From Amphiura filiformis (lineage: Eukaryota; Echinodermata; Ophiuroidea; Amphilepidida; Amphiuridae): DNA of 64,000 nucleotides. Made by a program: the position numbers and the translations under genes. Positions 48,658 to 60,600 of the stretch are shown here, piece by piece. A model generated the notes under the pieces. It was not told the DNA's origin. It was given only the letters and a program-made list of their open reading frames with translations, and made no database searches. Position 1 is the first letter of the stretch; each line of letters begins with the position of its first letter. Where the stretch lies: the NCBI RefSeq assembly GCF_039555335.1, contig NW_027305496.1, positions 896,001-960,000 of the forward strand. Direction: 5' to 3'.

Positions 48658-51600
48658 ATGGCTTCGCCAAATGTATCTGCATTATTCTTTGACTACATCT
48701 CACTCCAGTCGTTTCTTATATTCGGTGTATCATTCCTGATAATATACCACTTATTTACTCGCGAAAAACCGTTGAAACTACCGCCTGGACCGCCATGCTT
48801 ACCACTTATCGGCAACGTCCATAGACTTGGCGGGAAACAAATGCATGTTGTGACAACAAATATGTCCAATGAGTTTGGCAGCATAATTAACATTGATTTG
48901 GCAGGAACGAAGGCGGTGTTACTTACCGATCTTCATATAATGCGAGAGGCTTTTTTGGACAAAACGGATAGATTTTCCGATAGATTTAGTCATCCGTTGG
49001 GTGAATACATATTATTGAGTATTAAAGGTAAGAGTGGATCAATGTCGGTTGTCCTGGTTCCAGTAACTCGGTATCTTCGTTTATCATTAGGGGTGGTGCA
49101 ATAATTATGTTTTCCGCCGGTCTGGTGAATTATGGGGGATTTTGGCAGGCCAAAAAAAAGGGGGGCAATCATTTTTGTGTGAATTCGTAAGGTCAGTGAA
49201 TTTGTATAGTTGTCGCAAGATTTTTTGCAGTATTAATGATAAATCACACAAAACTGCTTGCTGATTGGTTCAGAAATGGTGATGTCATTAATCACGAAAA
49301 ACAAATCGATTTATTGTTGCGAAACAGCCTCATAGCCAGTAGCAAAAAGTACGAAGTTCGTTGAGCGTCGTAGTTCTCGGTAAAAACGTGACCTTTAACG
49401 TAACATCGGCACAGTGGCCTTCGCACTGATTCTAACATATTAAATGATACTAAGTGTTGCAAAAATCTTGTGTACAAATGTTCGCTAAATAATATTTTGA
49501 AATAACATCTTGACAACGTTTTAAAATGTAGTTGTGGTACTAGTGTATCTTTTTCATATGAAATGCCAGCTGACAATTGGGTTAGCAAATAATCATTCCA
49601 AAAAATAAAATAAAAGATGTTCGTTACATTTCGAATTTACTTTTAACAGGAAGTCTTACTTTTGAAAATGGTAACGGCTGGAAATCTCACCGACGTACGA
49701 CCCTTAGAGCTCTCCGTAATTTTGGGATGGGTAAGCGAAGCCTTGAAAATAAGATCAACGAGGAAGCACGTTATCTCGCAAGAAGTTTTGACGAAGAAAA
49801 CTGCCGCCCCTTTAATCCTCAACCAACTGTTCAAAACGCAGTGGCCAATGTGATATGCAGCATAAGTTTTGGGAGCAGATACGATTATGATGATCCAGAG
49901 TTTAGACGGCTTCTTGATTATATAACGGTATATAAAAGCTCTATGGCAATATGTGACCGTACGCTGCGAATGAGCAGTACAATGGCGTACATTCCTCGTC
50001 GGTCAATTTTATTTTATTTCGTGTTTAGAAAATATACATCATAATTATGCTTTAAAATTGTATATTATTTGACCTCATACGATATCCACAAGCGGGATTA
50101 TGGTTTGTTAAACTTTGCTCCTTCAACAAAATGGTAGTTTTTTCGAGTCTACATGTGTCTCTTTTTCCATATTGCTGGCAATAAATAGCAAACAGTCATA
50201 ATTGGCGGTCATTTCAAATCATCCCCAAATCAACGAGGTTCAAGAAAATTCTCTCATTGTTAATTGTTGGTTATACAAACCTATACAAAATACAATGCCT
50301 GGTAACCATCACTTGAACAGGTTTTTAACCAAAGCAAACAAAGAACAGAGCAATTAAAAATTGTATAGCCATCTAAGGTAGAAGCTTATTATCAACTTCA
50401 ACAAAAGGATTATTGATTGGTGTTTGACTATCAAAATGAGATAGATGTCGCGCCAGCTTGTGTTACCGATGAATCGACCTTCATACACATTTTACACTGT
50501 AACTCAGAATACAATTTAGGGAATTTACGGCTCATTCGTACTGTACGGTCACATATTGTTACAACACGATAACAAAAACGAAATTAATCAATAGCCAAAC
50601 AATTTGATGGTTTTTTAATTGCCTTGGTTTGTGCGAATCTTGCATCCAGTCTGATAGCATATTTATCGGTTCAACCTTTATAGATAACACGGGTACACGG
50701 TGTCCAGGAATTATCTATACCGCTGATTTTTTAGGTATGAAGAGCATTACTAATAGAAGTATTATTTAAAATGTATTTTAAAATCTAGTTTGAATGTTTC
50801 CATGTTCCAGTGTATGATGCGTAAGCCTCTTCCTCTGTCTGTATGATTATATTAGCCTGGTGGGTAAACATCATTAATTATTGTTCTCGTACACTGGTAC
50901 GTAGCTCGGTGGTAGAGCGCTCGCCCGACAAGCGAGAGGTCTGGTTCAAGTCCCCGCACAGGCAGGTATGTCCGGATTTTTTACTCTGGTATATCTGCCT
51001 ATGCGTGTTATAATTCCACTTATAAATTCATGTTTAAATGTGCTAGCTTGTGATGCGTAATTTTCATTTCCCCTGTATATTGATATATTAAGAATAACGA
51101 TTAAGAATCATTGGTTTGATCTCGTGCGCTAGTTTGTAATGTTTGAATGTGTACATGTTCCAGTGTATGCGTAAGCCTCTTTCTCTGTTGGCCATAAAGA
51201 GTTTATATAATTAGAATTAGATTATTAGTCATTTTAGTGACAATAACGTATGTTGCATAATTATAATGGCTCACTTCAATACTAAACACTTCTGATTTTG
51301 GAATCTACCAGTTTATTGATCGCGAAAGCCCGAGTAAAAAAAATCCGACTATGTACATTGGATATTAAGCAGAACTTTACTTTAACACACTGTCAATCAT
51401 ACGTGTTTATTAACCGCAAGTACTACGCAAGTCCTAAGCATGGTAGCACATAACGCGCTAAATGTATGTCCATGCACCACTGAGAGTGTAAGTTTCGCGC
51501 CACCACAAACGTGCCGCAAATGCCATATATATACTAGGGTGATTCACAAAAAATGAAATTGGTATTTTTCAACGGGACACCCCCCTCATTTTGTTCATTT

Positions 51601-54600
51601 TGGTAATAAAATTATACCTGCAAAATATGAAAAAAATTCAAAAAAGTTTAGGGGGTGCTACCGGTCAATGAACTTTTGTACACAAAGTCAATGGGATTTT
51701 TTGTCAAAAATTTCAAACGCTTATTTCAGGACCTAAAAAGTCTACCAGGCTTGCAAAACTGAAGTAAATGTTCAATGAATACCTAACTTTGTGAAAACAT
51801 GGGTTTTTACCAAATTAAAGTTCATAGTTGACTGTAATAATAAAAAATGTTTCAAAAGTGACAGAGGGAGTGTAGCGCAAGAAAAGAATACCCTGGGATA
51901 TCCCCTGGAATCCCACCAGGCACCCCAAATTTATACCTTATTGAACTGAACTGTTGATAAAAAAAAAAGATTAAAATTCTTCACATATTAGTTTACCCCA
52001 ATGGTGATACCAGCTTTTGAAATCTTATGTAATAGTAACTATCAAAATCCATACATCTGTATCAGGGGTGGTCATTATGGCCATACCTGATGAAGATTTG
52101 TATTGTTTGAATTGAATGACCACAGGAAGGATTAGATTCACCATGGTTGAAAAGAAATGTATATAAATTGGGGTCACAACATTGGATAGTGGCCAGTTCA
52201 AAACTACACCTTGTGCAATAGCCAAGTACCATAATATTTTGGCTGTTCCAGCAACTGCCTTGCCCCAAATGTAACAGTTTTCACAAAATGCAATTTTCTG
52301 GAAAGCGGGTTAACATTTTACAATTTTCTTTAGCATTTATTTTAAGGACATTACTCACACTATGATCAAATATTTTTGGCACAATCAGGGAAAATTAACA
52401 TGGCTTTTTTGTGTTGTAAAGAAAATGGCTCATAAATCCCATTGACTTTGTGTACAAAAGTTCATTGACCGGTAGCACGCCCTAAACTTTTTTGAATTTT
52501 TTTCATATTTTGCAGGTATGATTTTATTATCAAAATGAACAAAATGAGGGGGTGTCCCGTTGAAAAATACCAATTTCATTTTTGTGTGAATCACCCTAAT
52601 ATATACTGTTGTGTACAATGTAGTTAATGGTAATGGGACGTGTCCGGAGGATTTCAACAATAGCGAGATCTGGACGACCAATCACAAGCCAGATCCGTTT
52701 AAAGATGCACTACATCATGGCCAATTTTAGAAATTGGCCTAACTCTCCATATAGTCCCGTGTTAAGAATCCTAACCGCAACCCAAAGTAAGTAGTCCACT
52801 TTGGAAGCCAACAAACAGAGGAATTATGGTGACTGAAAATATCAGATGTGAAAATCTACCAAATGCACAATTTCATACAAATAAGCGTTTTATGCTTAAA
52901 TGTAATAGCCAGAGTATGCAAAATAGGCAAGTGGACTACAGAGACGTCTAACGATGCCCTGACGTAAGCTCTGATTTTTCTCGGTAATAACCCAATGCTT
53001 TCCTTACTCCTTAGGTATTCATGTCGAAGCTTTCCGGTCCAAGTCTTCTGGCTGTTTTCCCTAGACTATGGTTTACACCATTTTATAAATCCCTGAAGAA
53101 ACAAACCGGCGAGTGCATATCATTTCTTCGTGGAGTCGTTGAACAGCACAAGGTTACATTTGATTCAAATAACATCCGGGATATCATTGATGTTCATCTA
53201 CAGGTAAGAGTGAAAGGTCGAAAAGCTCACCAAAAGATTTTAACAACTAGTTGTACATTCTTGAAGAAATTCATTAGGTTTATGTGACAAAATGAACAGA
53301 ATGTTCTTCTTGCCAAAACCAATTGTATTCGGTTCGGCCATCTTGGTCGAAGGCCATCATCGGAGTGATGGTACTTGATCCTTCTTTCTGGTTGATTGGT
53401 CACCAACAGAGGGCGCACTAGCGCCCAGAAGTGGGTCGTATACGTGACTGAGAAAATGTGCCACAGCGAATAACAAAGGACTTGTCATCATACCTTATGT
53501 TTACATATTGTCAGAAACGACCACTCGCATTTTTTTAGAAAGTATGACATTGCCACCGCGATACGCCCTCATACTACCCTGAGGAAATTGTTAGTCCACC
53601 CCTCTGTTTTGGACCAATCAACCAGAAGGGAGGATCAAGTACCATTACTCCGATGATGGCATTCGACCAAGATGGCCGAAACTGTCAGGTCAGTAAAATA
53701 TAATTGGTTAGGCGAGAAGAACATTCTGTTTCATAAGCTATATGTACACTATGATATGGTACCACCACTTACAAGTATTATTTATCGTCTCGATTTGCTT
53801 GTGGGACACACTGAGGTTTTATTTTCATTGTTCATTGGGCAAAACATATTGTGACATACACACATTTTTTTTTCAACTTTATCATCAAAAAAATTAAACT
53901 CGGGTCTAAACACTGGTTCTGCGTGTTGTTAAAGGGCAGGTCTATTGCAAAAACAAGTTTATCTCTATTCGAAGAGAATAATTATTACATTACAAGTTGA
54001 CACTCGTTGCAATTTTATTGTTATGTGTATTTTTCCTGAAAAAGGAGAAATTGTGTGGGTAAAGTTCAGCCTCGTACGTGTTCTTCCCTCGATTTGAAGC
54101 GTACGTGTTTTTCCCCCGTCTCATCATACAATCACAATCACTTTGACACGTTTGACATTAGCAACAGTGAGTTGTACTATTATTTACCATACCAATGCTG
54201 CATAACAATATGCAGACTATTGTTCTCATTTGAGAACAAGCGTCACACAGTATTGTTACTATGCATTGCTTTGTAATATTTCATCCAACTGAAACTATAA
54301 TAACTATAGCATATTGCAATATCGCACAGGGAAATCAGATACATGAGTTTGTGGACTTAACACGGTTTATATACACGGTTGAAATTCTAAGCTGAAATTA
54401 TTTTCTTTATTTTTTAACCCAAATATTGCTCATGATATTGATATACATATGAATTGTAAAATCACAATTTACTAATATAGGAAAAAAGAAGGGGCTGATT
54501 TTTTCCATATGCTTAGAAAAAATTAAATTTGTAATACTTCATTCAGAGTTTTTTCTGTGAACAACAACAGTATACGTTCTGTGCATTGAGGATGTTTATA

Positions 54601-57600
54601 GTCCCTTCTAGCAGAGCAGGCACAGTCATTTCATGACGTCTACTTTTTTCTAGGCCAAATCTGTCTCGTTCGAGGGAGCTCATCGCTTAAGTTGGCTTTT
54701 GCAGAATATCAATTTTAAACGTCTTATTTTTTCATTACCTTGCCAAACATATGATGTTGTCCGAACAATATACCTGACCTTTAAACCAAGTAACAGCATC
54801 GACTGAGTAAACACAACAATAATAGAGTAAATCACTATTCGTTTCGATAAGGAAATTAAATTTGAATACGATATTTTCTAAATTACAATCTCATACGATA
54901 GGACAACGACAAAAAAGGTAGAACTGATGAAAAGCTTCCCCAGCATCTGATATGGAGGGGTATCTTTGATCTGTTTGCTGCTGGAACAGACACAACATCA
55001 AACACTATCTTATGGGCAATACTGCTACTCACACAGTATCCACATGTGCAAGAAAAGGTAGGAGAATACTCAGACTGAAAGACAAAAAAGTGGCACATGC
55101 TACAAAGAAATGAGTATAAAGTCGTAAGTATTTCAAGACATCGTGAGTGACTGAGTTGATGTTCATTGTTTGCCGCGCACCTGTACAAGCCAGGGCATTT
55201 CGAAATTACATAACTGCGACTTAACACTTATTTTGTAGTAGCAGGTCACATGTTTTTTTTTTTTTTTTCTGGTTTTTTTGTTGTTGTTGTTGTTGTTGTT
55301 GTTTTCTGCTCGCGACTGTTGAAGCTTCTTTCAAATGGTCTTATCTGGTTAATTTATGGATGCTTACTTGTCTCAATATCCGGGTCGATTTATTAATACT
55401 GTTATAGACCTACCACTTTTCCAATCACACTGCCTAGGACATTATATATTTACTCACAGTTATATTTAACTCAAATCCGAAACTTTGCTGTTCCAATAAA
55501 TGTATCAACATTAAGGGATCCAAAATGAGCGTTTATTGCGTTTCGACAGTATTTTTTGTGGGACATGAGAGCACCTCAGACCTATCGAATTGCATTCTGA
55601 ATACGAAGCATGTCTTTCTGATATCAAATAATTTTCATTTTTTAAAAATCCCAATATAATACAAATTTTATGACAAATTATAAAAAAATGATATTTCTCA
55701 AATTTTTGATATATAACAGTCCTCGAAGTAAATTATATTAGTACAGGAGCAGCAACCTCAAAAAAATGACTTCGTTCACCCTCCACTACATACAAGGTTT
55801 GACACCATAGGTAGTTAGTGTGGACCCTCTAGATCACTGCTAGGTAGGTAGTGGACTCAAATTGTGGTATCACTTTTTTTTACAGGTCATTTTATGTGTG
55901 GACGTATAATCGCATAAAATCACCAAAAATAGGACAAAATTAAGGGGTAGGGGAGATATACTTTTACTCATAATAATGAATTTATTTTGGTATGAATATG
56001 TAGCTAATTGATTGTTCTAACTGCCTAGTATTATTTGAAAGCAAACCTAGGTTTCATTTGATCATGATTGGAAGTGGCCAGTCCATACACTAGTGAAAAA
56101 TCAGATTTTTCACAACAATGCAGCAGGGTGGGTGTTTTTGTGACATGGCTTCAAATTTTACTATTGTGCCAATTTCTATTTTCAAAATTACTTAAGTTTC
56201 CTTTTTAATTTTGTTTTTAATATCAAGCATATCTAGGCAAACTTTGATGTTCTGGTTCAAATATTTATGTATGTGCATGTTTGCTTGCATGTTGGTTTGT
56301 GTTGTGTGGGTTTGGGGTGTGTGTGTGGGTATGTGGGGTGGGTGCGGGGTGTGTATAGGGTTCAGGGTTGGGGTGTTTTACATGTTTTAATATGTCACTC
56401 GGCTGAACTATATAAGTTCTATTAACAAAATTTGTTTGTTAAGTTGCCATTCATGTAATATTTTGAATATTTATATGTGTGGGGTGAGATCAACCGCTGT
56501 TTGTCAGGAAAATAGACTGAAAATGTAAAAAAAGTAGTTACTTTTCCACATGTAGCAGCGTGTGTAACAATATTAAGGGGTAGGGGAAATATAAACCATC
56601 ATAACTCAACTTCAACTCATGATAATGAATTCATTTTGGAATTAATATGTAGCTAATTGATTGTTCAAACGTGTTAGTATTATTTTAAAGCAAAGCAAAC
56701 ATTAATTGTCAGGTAGATAGCCATAAAATGTGAGAAAAGGTTACTTTTCTATGTATAACCATGTCAAATATGGCATTATTAAGGGGTAGGGGAAATAAAA
56801 ACCACAATAACTCAACCTTTACTCATAATAATGAATTCATTTTGGTATCAACATGTAGCTAATTGATTGTTCTAACTTTCCAGTATTATTTTTAACAGAA
56901 AGACCATAAGATAGACATAAAATATGATAAAAATGTTAATTTTCCAATGTGTAACAGCGTAAAATTTGACAATATTAAAGGTTAGGGGACGTACAAACCA
57001 ACGTAACTCGACATTTATTCATTATAATTCATTCATTTTGGCATTAATATATAGCTATTTGGTTGTTGTAATCTTTTAAAGCAAAATAACCATTAACTGT
57101 TAGCTGAAAAGACATAAAATGTTTTAAAAAAATGTCAATTTTTTCATGTGTAGTACCGTAAAATATGACAATATTAAGGTGTAGGGGACATTCAAATCAC
57201 CAAAACTCAAGTTTTACTGATGAAAATGAATTCATTTTGGTAACAATATGTAGTTAATTGTTAGTTCTAACTTTCTAGTATTATTTAAAAGCAATTAAAC
57301 CATTAGTTGTGAGGTAGATAGACATAAAATGTACGAACATGTTAATATTCAATGTCTAACAGCGTAAAATATGACAATATTAAGGGGTAAGGGGACATAC
57401 AAATCACCAAAACACAGGTTTCACTGACGAAAATGAATTCCATTTTGGTATCAATATGTAGCTATTTGATTGTTCTCATTTTCTGGCATTATTTTAAAAA
57501 CAATTAAACCATTAGTTATCAGGTAGTTAAACATACAATATGAGAAAAATGTTAATATTCAATGTCTAACAGCGTAAAATATGACAATATTAAGGGGTAA

Positions 57601-60600
57601 GGGGACATACAAATCACCAAAACACAGGTTTCACTGACGAAAATGAATTCCATTTTGGTATCAATATGTAGCTATTTGATAGTTCTAACCTTCTAGTATT
57701 ATTTTAAAAGCAATTAAGCCATTAGTTGTCCGGTAGATAGATATAAAATGTATGAAAATGTTAATATTCAATGTCTAACAGCATAAAATATGACAATATT
57801 AAGGGGTAAGGGGACATACAAATCACCCAAACTCAAGTTTTACTAATGAAAATGAATTCATTTTGGTATCAATATGTAGCTATTTGATAGTTCTAACCTT
57901 CTAGTATTATTTTAAAAGCAATTAAGCCATTAGTTGTCCGGTAGATAGACATAAAATGTATGAAAATGTTAATATTCATTGTCTAACAGCATAAACTATG
58001 ACAATATTAAGGGGTAAGGGGACATACAAATCACCCAAACTCAAGTTTTACTGATGAAAATGAATTCATTTTGGTATCAATATGTAGCTATTTGATAGTT
58101 CTAACCTTCTAGTATTATTTTAAAAGCAATTAAGCCATTAGTTGTCCAGTAGATAGACATAAAATGTATGAAAATGTTAATATTCAATGTCTAACAGCGT
58201 AAAATATGACAATATTAAGGGGTAAGGGGACATACAAATCACCCAAACTCAAGTTTTACTGATGAAAATGAATTCATTTTGGTATCAATATGTAGCTATT
58301 TGATAGTTCTAACCTTCTAGTGTTATTTTAAAAGCAATTAAGCCATTAGTTGTCCGGTATAGATAGACATAAAATGTATGAAAATGTTAATATTCAATGT
58401 CTAACAGCGTAAAATATGACAATATTAAGGGGTAAGGGGACATACAAATCACCAAAACACAGGTTTCACTGACGAAAATGAATTCATTTTGGTATCAATA
58501 TGTAGCTATTTGATAGTTCTAACTTTTGTATTATTTTAAAAGCAACTTAAAATTCATTAGTTGTCAGGTAGATTGACATAAAATGTATGAAAATGTTAAT
58601 ATTCAATGTCTAACAGCGTAAAATATGACAATATTAAGGGGTAAGGGGACATACAAATCACCAAAACACAAGTTTCACTGACGAAAATGAATTCCATTTT
58701 GGCATCAATATGTAGCTATTTGATTGTTCTCATTTTCTGGCATTATTTTAAAAGCAATTAAGTTTCCCACGAGGGGTTGAAGGTCATAATGGGGCCAATA
58801 CTAAAAAATTATCCTATCATGTTGTAATGTTGTAATCTCAAATATTATTGTTCCTCTCATCGCTAAGAATTAAAAAAAAGACAATTGTCATAGTTCTACG
58901 AAGCTTAGTTCAGGGGTTATAACGTCGAATATATCAATATCATAAATAAAGGTCAAATTTTTAAAATGGTCCAATTGCACCAATTAACGTAATAAACCTC
59001 AATCGTATACTACATTCAAATTTTGGTGCAACGATTTGTATTCCTGTGTTCCCCTTCACAGTTAATGCAGCCAAAGTTGAGTTATGGTAATATTTCCCCT
59101 ACCCTTAATATTATCATATTTTGACACTGTTACACATGGAAGTTTTTTCTCACATTTCCTTTGTATCTACATAACAACTAATGATACCAGAACGTTCGAT
59201 GAATTCATTATCAAGAGTAAAAGTTGAGTTATGGGAGTTAATATTTCCCCTACCTTGATATTGTCATATTTAGGGACCGTTCACAAACACTTGTAAGGGG
59301 GCCTGATGCAAAAGGGGGGTGTCTGAAATTTTTGACCCTCCTAAGGGGGGGGCCTGAAAAAAAAATGATCAAATTAAGTTTATATGATTTTCTATGGGGT
59401 TGACCCATAATTTTCATGTCAAAAAGGGGCCCTTTTTGAGGTCTGTAAAGGGGGGGGGGGGGGGCGAAAGAAAATTTTGCGATGATTTTTTTTTGCATCA
59501 GGCCCCTCCCCCTTACAAGTGTTTGTGAACGGTCCATTACGCTGCTAGATATAGAAAATGACTTATTCTGACAGTTTCTGTGTATCTACCTGACAACTAA
59601 TGTTTTGTTTTGTTTATAGAAAGTTAGAACAGCCAATCAGATACATTTTGATACCAAGATGAATTCATTTTCATGAGTAAAAGTTGAGTTATGGCAGCTA
59701 TATATTTCCCCTACCCCTTAATATTGTCATTTTACGCTGTTAGACATAGAAAAATTACCTTTTCCTCAAAGTTTCTGTATATACTGCCTGACAAATAATA
59801 GTCGCTTTGCTTTAAAATAATACTAGAAAGCTAGACCAATCACTTGGATATATTTTGATACCAAGATGAATTCATTCTCATGAGTAAATGTTGAGTTATG
59901 GCAGTTTATATTTCCTCTACCCCTTAATATTGTCATATTTACGCTGTTAGACATAGAATATTTACCCTTTCCTCACAGTTACTCTGTATCTACCTGACAA
60001 CTAATGATCGCTTTAATTGCTTTGAAATAATACTAGAAAGTTAGAACAATCACTTAGATACATGTTGATACCAAGATGAATTCATTTTCATGAGTAAAAG
60101 TTGAGTTATGGCAGTTATAAATTTCCCCTACCCCCTTAATATTGTCATGTTACGCTGTTAGACATACAAAATTTACCTTTTCCTCACAGTTTCTGTATAT
60201 CTGCCTGACAAATAATGGTCGCTTTGCTTTAAGATAATACTAGAAAGCTAGACCAATAACTTGGATATATTTTGATACCAAGATGAATTCATTTTCATGA
60301 GTAAAAGTTGAGTTATGACAGTTTACATTTCCCTATACCCCGTAATATTGTCATCTTCACGCTGTTAGAGATAGAAAAGTTACCTTTTCCTCACAGTTTC
60401 TGTATATCTGTCTGACAACTAATGGTTGCTTTGTTTTAAAATGATACTAGAAAGTTAGAACAATCACTTAGATACATTTTGATACCAAGATGAATTCATT
60501 TTCATGAGTAAAAGTTGAGTTATGGCAGTTTATATTTCCCCTACCCCTTAATATTGTCATATTTACGCTGTTAGACATAGGAAACGTACCCTTTTCTCAC

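Noticed and set aside
50890-50970. A functional tRNA-Val gene
   Set aside because: The acceptor arm does not pair, the T stem is weak and position 33 is not T. A SINE head or pseudogene is more likely.
56574-58765. CRISPR-like array
   Set aside because: Units are about 205 bp and repeated along their whole length without unique spacers. The genome is a spliced animal one.
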